From assembly GCA_036925085.1 (NCBI GenBank), contig JAUPFP010000011.1, positions 3,778,797 to 3,842,796 of the forward strand: a DNA stretch of 64,000 nucleotides. The letters run 5' to 3'. This document shows positions 1-12,400 of this stretch, piece by piece. Each line of letters starts with the position of its first letter. The stretch's first letter is position 1. A program made the position numbers and the translations under genes. A model generated the notes under the pieces. That model was not told where the DNA came from. It worked only from the letters and a program-made list of their open reading frames with translations, and ran no database searches. The stretch is from Brachycybe producta (Eukaryota; Arthropoda; Diplopoda; Playtdesmida; Andrognathidae).

Positions 1-239
1 ACATTATTTCTTATAGACGCTAGGGGAGGGGTTCAGTTATTTTGTCACAATAATTAATAAAAGTGAAAAGTTCATTAGTGCGTCTATAATTATGAAACGG
101 TCATTATTCAGTTTTTAATTTTTTTAATTTTTACCTTTTTAAAAAAAAATTTTCTGCCTAGCAGAAAGTTTGTAATAAAAGATGTTTTGCTTATGGTGGA
201 AATTTCAAGCGAATTCATCAAGTTTAACACGAGATATAA

Positions 240-531
240 CCAATTTTGGGGGTGTGTCTATATATATGAAACACACTGTATACCCTGAGAATCCACACTT
301 TTTAGTCATTAGACAATTTAATATTTTGGGCACAAATGGACCAATCAACTGAGTCCATATCCATAATTTGTCCATAATGATGACTCAGGCTTTATCACAC
401 TTAGGTAATCAAAAAGTAAAATCAAAATCGAATTAAAAACGATTGAAAACAATTCAAGCAGAAGGGACATAATAGGGAAGAGGGATGACCAAATGTAAAA
501 GTCAACATAAAAATATGATCTGGGTCAATCT
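240..531 (-). repeat. LTR-family-2 remnant, proximal part
   Basis: This stretch resembles 27540-27790: both carry a TATA-like 'ataccctgagaatcc' block (minus-strand promoter sense), a 'gaccaatcaa' block, and then a block ending in 'tctcattata'. In this copy the homology stops at 531 and resumes after 1192, because a solo LTR of another family is inserted. Orientation is inferred from the TATA-like box. Boundaries are approximate. Confidence 0.45.
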
Positions 532-1192
532 TGTGAGCTTTTGACACCGACTTTATTTTCTGACCAACTTGTACTAGATGATGATTTCTATAGCTCGTTG
601 CTTCTCTGCATCGTGCGGTGCCCGCACGAAGAAGATTCAAGCTATAGAAAGAGTTGGATGGAGCTCGATTACAGTCATCCTCCTGCATGGGGGTGAAATC
701 AATGCAGCAGGATGGTGGCCATCCTTTTCTCCGTAGTCGATGCTGATATACATCTTCCATCTTGGTGATTACCATTCTTGAAGATGTTGTAGCTGCTTCC
801 AGGATCGTATGTCTCCTGCCGTATGGTGTCTCCGGCCTCTGTAGAGAAGTTATTAGTTTCGGAACATAGAGACAATGCAGTTTCTTATTGTAACACTTTT
901 ATTCATCTTTGTAAAGAAACATAAAGATTACAAAGACGAATATTGTTTATCAAAGGTGCGTCCTCATGCCCATGATGTGGTACAGAATAATCAACGTAAC
1001 ACAAGTTAGAGCAAAGACAAGGACGAGGAACAAAGAGGAACACGGTCCTTTTATACCTTGGACCTGTGTACACCTACGAGGTGTAACCAGGTCCAAGTGA
1101 AAATGGTTCTAAGTGTATCACTCCGCTGTCAGAATAATAATTGGGAAAGGAGGGAGGGACAAACAGGAGTTGTTTACCCCCAGGGTCTTACA
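532..1192 (-). mobile_element. Solo LTR, same family as the 44885-54263 element
   Basis: The reverse complement runs from TGTAAG to CTCACA and matches the 686-bp LTRs at 44885 and 53578 in its TATA region, palindromic block and 3' half, with a deletion near its 5' end. It is flanked on both sides by ATCT (528-531 and 1193-1196), a 4-bp target-site duplication typical of Ty3/gypsy elements. No internal region is present, so it probably arose by LTR-LTR recombination. It carries the 15-nt hairpin sequence (613-627) that also occurs twice in the leader of the full element. Confidence 0.88.
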
Positions 1193-1390
1193 ATCTTTAC
1201 CTTAATGGACCGAGTGGCATAGAAGTTACACGACATGCAGAGCATGATACAAGTATTAAGCCCTAAAAGTAAACGGCGCTAATTAAAAAAAAGAGCGGTA
1301 GGGCCTAAAACGTCTCATTATAAGCATTTTTATCACATCTCATTAATCTCATTTTTGCCAGAAACAAAGATAGGAGTCATATATTGAACC
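1193..1390 (-). repeat. LTR-family-2 remnant, distal part
   Basis: Continuation of the repeat interrupted by the solo LTR. The blocks 'aacggcgct' and 'tctcattataagc' correspond to 27700-27770. Age order seen in the sequence: family-2 repeat first, solo LTR later. Confidence 0.45.
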
Positions 1391-2100
1391 ATTTCAACAG
1401 AATAAATTAATTCTGCAGGGTAGGGACTCCACATGTTATTGCAATGGCCAGTTGGAAGAAAACACGTAGTTATTCAAATATACAAGTGTGTCGAAGTGCC
1501 AATGTGGCACAAAAGTAAATACGGCCGAAGCAGAACCTTAGGCCACGACGTAAAATCCAGGTCAGACCTCCTCTCAGAACAGCCAAGGCATGGACCTTTA
1601 TACCCAGTCCAGGTGACATCATGCCTTAATGATGCCACCTGGTGAAACACCTGTGAAACAAACAACCTTTCACATTGGTAATGTTTATGTTACCTGGTGA
1701 GAAGTCCAGACTGGACAAAATATGGCAGTCTGCCACTGCTTTACCATAGCAATAAGCAGACTACCACTAAGACTTTTTCTGCACAGCCATTTTGGTGGTT
1801 GGTGAAACCCAGACTGACACAAGTGCAAAGTTAAGTGCGAAGCTAGCTGCAAAGTTAATTGAAAAGGTATCTTTGAAGCTATTTGTGAAGGTATTTGTGC
1901 ATCTATATGTAAAAGTTATTGTGAATGCATGTGTGAAGTGTAATGGTTATTGTGAAGGCAAGTGTGAAGTTAACTGTTAAGGTTAACAAAAATAAGACTC
2001 GTTGTATCTCCCCTAAACCCCTAGCTGCCCTTGGGTTTATAAAACAATTTGTATCCTGTGTTATCTCACCATCAACTCTGAAGTTACTGATACTGAGTTT
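1390..2100. repeat. Unclassified, LTR-like and low-complexity sequence
   Basis: Contains a minus-strand TATA-like box near 1598 next to an imperfect 'gtccaggtgacatc...gatgccacctgg' inverted block, an arrangement like that in the LTRs elsewhere in the window. From about 1800 to 1990 there is a degenerate repeat built on 'gtgaag/gtgcaaag'. The open frame across 1792-1980 is compositional. I recognise no gene. Confidence 0.25.
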
Positions 2101-2299
2101 TATGAAATTATGTTGAAACCATAAGCCAGGAGCGATCCTGGATCATTTATTTTTTTTTGGAATGGCATAGACCTTTGTCATCCCTGTGTACTATCATACA
2201 GAGGGTTGACTCAGTTCTACACAGCTGATAATGCCAATATCCTGTTTGGGTCACACTTCGCCAGGGCCTGGGCCCTTTTCCTTCCAGTCCCACCCCTTA

Positions 2300-2850
2300 A
2301 TACAAAAAGATTGTCCTGATAAGCACATTAAGTCAATAGGGTTGTAATTTTCTTTTGTATGTTTGTTTTGATTGAGGGTGAATCATCCCAAATATTTTCG
2401 ATGACCACTTGTCAATCATGTTGATTGGTCAGTTTGGTTTTTACTTTTGTTTATAACCAATCAGAGGACTCTGAGAAAGTTTTCTCAGAATTCTCTTTTT
2501 GGGTATAAAAGGCCGTGTTTTTATATGTAATTTAAGCAGTCTTGAAAGCACTCTTGAGACACTGAATTTATGTCGAAGTTACTTAAAAAATTTTATCATC
2601 TAGAACTGTCAATCCAGGTGTAAACCTGGATCTCCGATACTAGATGAGACTACAGAGGACAACACGATCAACCAGCTTTTAATCGGGAGTGAGTCCGAGG
2701 GGTAGCAGGCATCTAAAAGATCCTTTTTACTGTAAAGGTTCTTGTGAAAGGAACTTGTGAGGAAACGATAGGGACTAATTTCTTCCCTTCCTCCCAAACC
2801 AGAACAGAATTAGTGGCCTAGCCAACAACTTTCAGACCATCCGAAAAAGC
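2300..2850 (+). repeat. LTR-family-2-like remnant, plus orientation
   Basis: The order 'ccaatcagagga', 'ctcagaattctc', 'gggtataaaagg' mirrors, on the opposite strand, the promoter-proximal part of the repeat at 27540-27620. The TATA-like box is at about 2504. A short palindrome 'tccaggtgtaaacctgga' follows at 2613. Ends cannot be placed. Confidence 0.35.
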
Positions 2851-2859
2851 GCAACGAAG

Positions 2860-3410
2860 TTTTGAGAGAATTCTATTCACCCCCTGAATGTGGTTCATTA
2901 CAATATGCATCCGTTTTCACGAGATGCTCGGACAGACAAACAGACAGACAGAAAGACAATTTTATATATAAAGAAGCAATAAATTACTCTAGTAAGAAAT
3001 AAAAATGTACTTCTAAAATGTATTGAATTCATTATCTGCATTTTCTATGTAGTTTTACGCGTTGCTAGCAGATACATTCCATGTTTACTGACAATCCCCC
3101 TTATTAAATGGAATACAAATAATTTTATCTCTTTATTAGTTTTAATGCAAAACTTTGAATATAATCGATTCTTCGTCATCATTATCATCCTATCTTTTCC
3201 ACTACTTTCTACCTTGGTGCCAAACTCACAAAAACTATACTGTTTTAACACAAAAATCGACTGTGTGTATAATCGATTGCCTCCTGTGTATAGTTAATCC
3301 TAATTGGTATATCATCTGATTAATTTATAGTCTACTCATTTAATACTTTTCTAAGTAGTTTATATTGAAATCTAATACGATCTCTCGTACTATACAACCC
3401 GAAAAAAAAA
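2860..3410. other. Upstream flank of GRL-1, no feature seen
   Basis: AT-rich sequence with a short 'acagacagacagaaagac' microsatellite near 2940-2958. No convincing promoter element or conserved block was recognised, and the sequence does not visibly match the flank upstream of GRL-2. Confidence 0.4.
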
Positions 3411-6400
3411 ATGTTTCGAAAGCTTTTTTCCTATTTTAATTATTTATTTAACATGTACAGCTTGAATTTCATACCGAGCAAGAAGTTACACTGGCGGACC
3501 TTCAGATTTCTGGCAACTTGCTTCTGGATTATGTTTAATTGTATTTCCACCTTTTCTGCCTATCAACTTATTTTTAGTATTCTTATCGTCAATGGAACGG
3601 TTTCTAATGGGGCTTTTCTAATAAAGCACGATGAAATGCTTGATGTGTACGCTCAGATTGTCGTTTCGATTGTATCGTTTCTAAGTGCTTTTCAATTTAT
3701 GAAAACTGCATTGCCGAAAACTACACCTTTAGTATATCGGATGTCAGTTTTAACTGTTACAGCAAAACATTATTCAAGCCTACATCGATATACCATTGGC
3801 ATTGTTCTAGCATTTGTGTTGCATTTAATATTAATTTGCAGCTATAGTGTTTGCACCTATTTTTATGGTCGCATACTAATGAAATATGATTGCTCAAACA
3901 TGTCAATTTTGAGTACCGTTCTAGTTGCTTTCTCATTTTTACTGCCCTTATTCAGAGCACTGTGTTTTTCGTTTATTAGTTTGTTTTATCAATGTCTATG
4001 TCGAGTTCTGGAATCGGCTACGGAGTGTGTCATTAATTCGAGTGATGATGATGGGTTTACAAAATTGTTAAACCTACGGAGATTTCATAAAATTCATTCA
4101 GAAGTTCTTTCAATTGTTAAATCTTTAGATCATTTATATTCGAATTTCTTCTGTTTTCATTTAATTGGTTACATTATTTTGATATCGATGTCATTTACAA
4201 ATTTACGTAGAATCAATTTTGAAACAGAATGGGGTTCAAACTCATTTGACCTTACAAGAGCAATTTACAGGTCCACAGCTTTATTCATTTGCGGCTCAAT
4301 TGTTTTCTGGATCAGATCTTCATCACGCCTCAATGAACAGGTAGGTTGTAATATATTTTTTCAAATTTTGACAAAATATAAAATAAAAAGATAAACAATC
4401 AATGAATGAACAGATCTATGAACATTTTCGGGTAACTCTAAAATTATATTATTACTAGTGGGGTAACCCGTCATAAATGACGGGAGCATCTAGTTTCTTT
4501 TTGTGTGACTGTCCGGTTGTCATGAAGCAATTCGCCTTGACCACTTGTGTTTTTTTATAAGCACCTTAATATTGTTATAGGTATGTGAAGACAGGGAGAT
4601 ACAGTCGTGTGCCCCGCCCCTTTATGACTGTCAGACCAAATATCAACCAATTGGAAATTGAAAAGAACAGGGCATGTGATGTCAGACCAAATAACAACCA
4701 ATTCAAAATTGAAAAGAACGGGGCATGTGACATCAGACGACATAACAAAATAATTAAAAGTTGCTGGCCCTCATAAAAAAGCGGGGAAAAAGACTGTATT
4801 TTACTGTCTTTACTTGCCTGTCCTTACTATTGTTTGGATTCTTGGATCGGGAGAGTGCAACATAAAGTTGACCATGAGAAAAAAGCAGTTCATTTAAATT
4901 TCAATCTGATTAAGTTTTTGTCCTAAAACAATTTACCCTAAAGAAACATTTGCCCTAAAGAAACATTTGCCCTAAAGGGAGATATTGCCCTAAAGGGAGA
5001 TATTGCCGTAAAGGGAAATATTGCCCTAAAGGGACATTTGCCCTAAAGGGACATTTGCCCTAAAGGGACATTTGCCCTAAAGGGACATTTGCCCTAAAGG
5101 GAGATATTGCCCTAAAGGGAGATATTGCCCTAAAGGGACATTTGCCCTAAAGGGACATTTGCCCTAAAGGGACATTTGCCTAAAGGGACATTTGCCCTAA
5201 AGGGACATTTGCCCTAAAGGGACATTTGCCCTAAAGGGACATTTGCCCTAAAGGGACATTTGCCCTAAAAGGACATTTGCCCTAAAGGGAGATATTGCCC
5301 TAAAGGGAGATATTGCCCTAAAGAGACATTTGCCCTAAAGGGAGATATTGCCCTAAAGGGAGATATTGCCCTAAAGAGACATTTGCCCTAAAGGGAGATA
5401 TTGCCCTAAAGGGAAATATTGCCCTAAAGGGAGATATTGCCCTAAAGGGAGATATTGCCCTAAAGGGAGATATTGCCCTAAAGGGAGATATTGCCCTAAA
5501 GGGAGATATTGCCCTAAAGGGACATTTGCCCTAAAAAGACATTTGCCCTAAAGGGAGATATTGCCCTAAAGGGAGATATTGCCCTAAAGGGAGATATTGC
5601 CCTAAAGGGAGATATTGCACTAAAGGGAGATATTGCCCTAAAAAGACAGTTGCCCTAAAAAGACATTTGCCCTAAAAAGACATTTGCCCTAAAAAGACAT
5701 TTGCCCTAAAAAGACATTTGCCCTAAAAATACATTTGCCCTAAAAAGACATTTGCCCTAAAAAGACATTTGCCCTAAAAAGACATTTGCCCTAAAAAGAC
5801 ATTTGCCCTAAAAAGACATTTGCCCTAAAAAGACATTTGCCCTAAAGGGACATTTGCCCTAAAGGGACATTTGCCCTAAAGGGACATTTGCCCTAAAGGG
5901 ACATTTGCCCTAAAAAAACATTTGCCCTAAGGAGATGTTCCCCTAATGAGTAGTCTAAATATACAGTAATTGGTTTTAGGGCATATGTTCTTTGAGGGCA
6001 AATAGTTTTAGGGCAAATGTTTTTAAGGGCAAGTGGTTTTAGGGCAAGTTGTTTTAGAGCAAATGTTCTATTAGAGTAAATAGTTTTAGGGTGAATGGTT
6101 TTAGGGCAAGTGTTCCTTGATGGCAAATAGTTTTAGGGCAATGGTTTTAGGGCAAATGTTCTATTAGGGTAAATGGTTTTAAGGAAAATGTTCCATTAGG
6201 GTTAATTGTTTTTATGGCACAATTGCCTGTGATAAACTGTAGTTTAATTTTGCAACTATTATCCCCTCCCCTTTTTATATTTGAAATAGAAAATGTGTTT
6301 TTCATTTTCTCTGATGTGCGCATGCGCGTCGTTTTTTTTTTTTTTTTTTACTAATTTCATTTCAATTTCAGTCACCCCCTCCCACTTTTCCTCCCTCCAC

Positions 6401-9400
6401 GTTTCTCTCTCGCCCCCCCCCCCCTTCTACACTTTCCATCCAACCTTTCCCCCTCTCCAATTTAATATCATGGGGTTCTTGGATGGGAAGGGTGCAACAT
6501 ATAGTTGACCTTGAGAAAAAAAAAAGCTGTTCATTTCTTCATTTATTTAAATTTATATAAATTCCGATGTGCTTCAATGGTTGTACAGCGTTATTTCAGA
6601 CAGAAAGACAGACAGACAGACAGATACACAGACCTGGGATATTATATATATAATATATACTAGTGGGGTAACCCGTCATAAATGACGGGAGCAAAATTCA
6701 CAGGCAATTGTGCGCATGCGTGTCGTTTGTTTCTTTTTTACTCCTTTCATTTCAATTTCAGTCACCCCCTCAAACTTTTCTCTCTCTCTCTCTCCCCTTC
6801 TACACTTTCCAACCTTTTCCCCTCACCCCCTCCCACTTTTCTCTCTCTCTCCCCTTCTACACTTTCCAACCTTTTCTCCTCACCCCCTCCCACTTTTCAT
6901 TCCCTTCCCCACTTTTATTTCCTTTCCACTTTTCATTTATATAATTATATATATAATATCCCAGATCTGTGTGTGTGTGTGTGGAGTAATAAAACCATTG
7001 AAGCACGTCGGAATTTATATAAATTTGAATAAATGAAATGCTTTTTTTTTTCTCAAGGTCAACTATATGTTGCACCCTTCCCATCCAAGAACCCCATGAT
7101 ATTAAATTGGAGAGGGGGAAAAGGTTGGAAAGTGTAGAAGGGAGAAACGTGGAGGGTTGAAAAAAAGTGGGAGGGGTGGCTGAAATTGAAATGAAAAAAG
7201 TTAAAAAAGGAACAAACGACGCGCATGAGCACAATTGCCTGTGAATTTCGCTCCCGTCATTTATGACGGGTTACCCCACTAGTATAATAATATTAAGCCC
7301 CGTCCATCTTTCGTTCCCTGTATCCTTGTGTCACGCTGTACAAACAAGGACAAAACATGTAAGCACATCGGAATTTATATAAATTTAAATGCTATAAATT
7401 TCTCAAGGTAAACAATATGTTGCGCTCTTCCCATCTAAGAACCCCATGATATTAAATTGGAAAGGGGGAAAAGGTTGGAAAGTGTATAAGGGGGAGAGAG
7501 AGAAATGTGGAGGGGAAAAAAGAGAAGGGGGAACTGAAATTGAAATGAAAAGAGTAAAAAAAGGGACAAACGACACGCATACGCACACCAGAAAAAATGA
7601 AAATATAATTTTCTCTTTCAAATATAAAAAAGGGGAGGGGATAATAGCAACAAAATTAAACTAAAATTTATCACAGGCAATTGTGCCCAGCATTTGAATT
7701 TCTTTTGCTCCGCCCTTTTATGAACGTCATTAATTTCTAATTGGTTTCTTACTTGGTCTGACGTCATAAAAGGGCGGAGGAAAAGAAATTCTAATGCTGG
7801 GCAAAATTGCCTGTGGATTTTGGTTACCCTACTAGTATAAAATAAAAGGATAAACAATCAATGGATGAACAGATGAACATTGTGGGGGGTAACTCTAAAA
7901 TCTGAAATATGAATGCATATATAAAATTGGATGAACATTTTTTTTATAGAAACGTAGGTTTATAAAATACACATTTGCGCCCACACTTAGTGGCAAGGCG
8001 GGGCGGTCGTCCCCCCCACCCTTTCCAAAGGCCATTTTAATTTTCAAATTTTTTTTAAAATTTGAAATAATATAAAATAAAACTCTTGAGTACGTTGAAG
8101 AACTATTTTGGTTATTGTCCAAAATTGGCCCTAGAAGTCCAAAAAAGCTTGGTAAAGCACAAGAATTCAAAAGTGGAAATTTTTTAAAATGCTCTAAAAG
8201 CTCTAAAAATGGAGCGCTCAACTGACCCCAGAAGCCACAAAAAGCTTTTTAAAAGACACAGATTGAAGAATTTTTAACTTTCGAAAAATGGGCCAAAAGC
8301 CAAGTCTATAGGGTGTTTGGCTTTTTTTCAAAATACGGCCAAAAGTCGAAAAATATTTAAACTCTTTAAAAGCTCTAAAAATGCATCAGGAGCGCTCAAC
8401 TGACCCTAGAAGCCCCCCTTTTTCTTGTCGAGGGCCCCTTATACCCACGCAGTGGCACTGGGAATCGCCTCCCCTATAAAATTATCCTGCGGGCGACACT
8501 GAAAGTACAGTAAAAAAAGAGAACAAAGACAATAGATTGTTGCTTTAGAAATGTAATAACGACAGCACAAAATAAGAATTATAATATATTTCAAAGGTAA
8601 GAAAAGTAGTTTAAAAATTAAGCTAATAAATTGTTACTTTAATTAATTAATTGTTACTTTACTTTAATTGATACTTTTGTATTTTATATTTATTTCATTT
8701 TCCGCGACATCATATGGCTCCAATAGAGAACGTCTCATTGGCAGTTAACCATTGGCAACACAACAGATGGCAGTACTAACGCGAATCTGCAATCACTTTT
8801 TATACGTAAAACGATAGATGGCAATGCTCATGCGGAGAGGGCTAACGCTAGTTCGCAGTTGACTGGACACGCAATTAGAAATCGGGGCAAACAGAAGTTG
8901 GCTCCGCCCTTTTTATGACGAATGCAAGTTCTAATTGGTTGGTTATGTAGTCTGACGTCACATGCTCCGCCCTCTTCAACGTCGAACCACACAACAAACC
9001 AATTAGAAGTTGCCGGGCGTCATAAAAAGGGCGGAGCCAACTTCTGTTTGTCCCGATTTCTAATTGCCTGCCTTCGCCTGCCACCTCACATATAAAAACA
9101 AGTGGCCAAAACGGGTCGTCACAACAATGTTCATCAGTTCATCCTTTTAATTAATCCCCAAATATACCCAGCTACAATGTACTGATCACTTTAAGCTTGT
9201 TTTGTTTGTTCTTTGTTTTCAGATAACGAAATGTAATGTTAAATTATTGGACTGTTTTTCAATCCAGAAAGAGTTTATGAGATCAAATCGTGGAAAATTG
9301 GTATGACAAATGAAAAATAACACAAAAATATTTTCACGTTTTTCATTCTTACTATTTTTTGTTTTCTAAATACAGGCGACAATGGATTTGATAATAAACA

Positions 9401-12400
9401 TTACAAGTCTAAGAATTCATCCTGTGGCTATTACATTCTTTCGGAATAAAGCTATGGAATCTTTTGTTCTTTTTGAGGTAATATTAATTATATTTTTTAA
9501 TAGTTATTCATACAATAGCCACCTTATATTCCAGGCCTGACATTTCGTCCATAGGCTAATGTTAAAAATTTAAGTCATAAATGGCCACCGTTTTGCATCT
9601 CTTATTCGCTTGGTGGTGCTAGTCACAAATTAAGAAAGAAGATAGAAACATAACATAAATAGTGTGAGCTTTTGACATCAACCTCCTAATTTTACCAACT
9701 TATAGATAGTGTTTTCTGCGACTCTTTCTTCTCTTGATCGCGCGGTGGCCGCACGAAGAAGATCCAAGTTATAGAAATAGCTGAATGGAGTTGGATTACG
9801 ATCATCCTCCTGCATGGGGGTGAAATCAATGCAGAAGGATGGTGGCCATCCTTCTCTCGGTCTACGCTGATGTACATCTTTTCCTGTGTGTTGTTACCGA
9901 TAGAAGATGTTGTAGCTTCTTCAGGATCATATGTCTCCTGCCTTATGATGTTTCCGGCCTCTGTAGAGAAGTTATTAGTTACCGAACATAAAGACAACAC
10001 AGATTTCCATTATAAACACTTTATTCATTCTTGTACAGAAACACTCTTAAGTTTACAAGAATGAATTGGTTATTAAAGATGCGTCCTCATGCCCAAGATG
10101 TGGTACGGAGTAATCAACGTAATACAGTTTAGAGCAAAGACAAGTACGACAAACAAAGAGGAACACGGTCCTTTTATACCCAGGACCTGTGTACACCTAC
10201 AGGTGTAACCAGGTCCAAGTGACCATGGTCCTAAGTGTATCACTCCACCACTTCGATGTGTGTCAGAAGTGTAAGTCAGAGAGGAGTGAGGAACAAGTGG
10301 GAGTTGTTTACCCCCCCCCCCCCCCTCCGGCTATGGTTTTGGCAGAAACGGGAGTTGCTAGGTGTTACAATAGTAATAATAATTTAATAATAATATAGTA
10401 ATAATTTAATATTAATTTAAAAATAATAATTTAATAATAATTTATTAATAATTTAATAATAATAATTTATTAATAATGTATTAATAATAAGAATTTAATA
10501 ATAATTAAAAATGAAAAACTTTTAAATGAGAAATAACCAACTACAATTTTAGGAATTTGTGGCTAATTGTTTTTTTTTTGTGAAATGTTGCCAGCTTACA
10601 CATGTCATTGTCTTCTGTAATTTTTGCTGTACATTTTTAAAAATATGCATTTAAAATTTATTTGCTAATGCAATGTTAGTGTATTCAACCTATAAAAAAC
10701 TCGAGCAAGATTTACATGACAGCCAGGCATGATTGGAAAAGGCATTAATTAGGAACTCTTACTTGCAGTATTCTTATAGTAAGATTTACAAATAGGCACA
10801 TAGCAGTATGCCATACTTTATGTTTGAGCAACGTTTTAAACAAAAACTGAAAAACTTGAACAAAAACTGTTTTTGATAATTCAATGAGCAACCATAAAGC
10901 CAAGAAATAATTTTATTTTCTTAATTTGTGGTCAGTGCCATCTGGTGAAATATACATGCATTTGGCAGCCATTTATGACTTACAATTTGTCAATTTGTCC
11001 AAATGTCAGGCCTGGTATATAAGGTGGCTATGTTCATACACGTATTTAGAGGATAGCATTTGCAAAAATGTGTCTAGATACATGTCCATTTTGTTGTTTT
11101 GAGCAGACGACAACGAGACAAAGGAGTGTTATTATATGGTGTTACTAAAACTGCAAGAAATCGCCTCTCAATTACTCAATTAAAATACAGTAAAGCGCAA
11201 AATGCAATAAAACATATTGTTCTTTAATTGCTCGATTTATATAATTTTTGAAAAGGTCCTTCTATTTTTAAACTAGGTTCAAAGTAGTTCGTTTTTTTAA
11301 ACATGTGGCTGACCAGGCCACAGGAAACCTCTAGGCAACTCCACCTGGAGGGGACAGAGGTCACTTCTAACCTCTCACCCATTGACTTCATGGTGAGAGG
11401 TCTGCTGGCACCAAAATGGCGTCCATCCTAACAGCCTACTGTAGCTGTCAGGCAGACCACCAAAGGGAATTCGTCTGCTCCATCAATTTTTTTCAAATGG
11501 AGCAAACCAGGTTGCCACAATTGCATGAATTCCATCTGGTCCTCCACTTTTATTTTTATTAAGGGTCAATATTTGCTTGATATTGCCCTCGGTATTAACA
11601 ATAATATCCCGCAATGACATTGTTCTAGACTCAAAATCATTAGGTGTAGTATTTTCATCGGCTGTTAAAACACTCCTGTATTTTCATTCAACAAAGAAGC
11701 TTTCGATTCTGGGTGTGATATTAGTTCTCCATTTGCCCCAACAAGAGCTGGAATCGAGTACTCACCAGCCCGAGTATGCTTCATACACCTCCAAACAGCT
11801 TTGGATCTTCTTGCAGCCATTTACTGAGTTTATTAGTTTTAAAATCCTTATGGGCCAATGCCAGTTTTTTTCAGCATTTGCACGAGCAATATGCAAACCA
11901 TTTGCATTCAATAAACTTGAATTACCTCTGTATCTATTTCTCCATAATCGCTGCTTACGAAGAGCCCTTTTAACATTGTGTATACCATGCTGGTTTTGAA
12001 GCATCCCGGACTCTCTTTAATGGAACAAACTTCGAGACCCCTCCCATCAGTAATGAGTGAAAAATTGCCCAATTTTCATCAACATCATGCTGATGCATAT
12101 GCAACTTTAACCCATCCCAGTTACATTTGTTAGAAAGACTAACCTGCCTTATGGCTATAACAGTACTCCTAACAATAACATTCACATCACAAGTTACAAT
12201 GTGATGGTCACTAATTCCCTCAGAAACCTTAACATTAGATATCATAAGGGGAATGTTAGTTATTGCAACATCAAGGACACTACTATTCCTAGTTGGTTGC
12301 ATAACCATCTGTTCCATGGAGTAAATATCCAAACATTTCAACATTGTTGCAAAACATTGCATGGTCTGGATGTCTTTTAAAACAAGAACAAAGACTCAAA

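Larger units (their letters stand above)
9528..11028. mobile_element. TIR DNA element split by a solo LTR
   Basis: The left end 'gccaccttatattccaggc' (9528) and the right end, complementary to 'gccaccttatataccaggc' (ending 11028), form imperfect terminal inverted repeats of about 120 bp. They are flanked by TA on both sides (9526-9527 and 11029-11030). Removing the 707-bp solo LTR and one copy of its TSD leaves about 790 bp without coding capacity, i.e. a non-autonomous TA-target element. It lies in intron 3 of GRL-1. Confidence 0.65.

Noticed and set aside
1792..1980. Lys/Val-rich 62-aa ORF
   Set aside because: Degenerate 'gtgaag' repeat; compositional.
4917..5930. CRISPR-like regular repeats
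   Set aside because: Units are 16-19 bp head-to-tail with no unique spacers, in an animal-type genome; it is a minisatellite.
4917..6215. Telomere or telomere relic
   Set aside because: CCCTAAA is embedded in a longer unit and arrays are interstitial and inverted; no pure hexamer or heptamer run.
6682..7036. Pro/Ser/Phe-rich open frames in Helitron units
   Set aside because: They come from CT-rich repeat bodies, occur in several frames at once and in every copy of the repeat.
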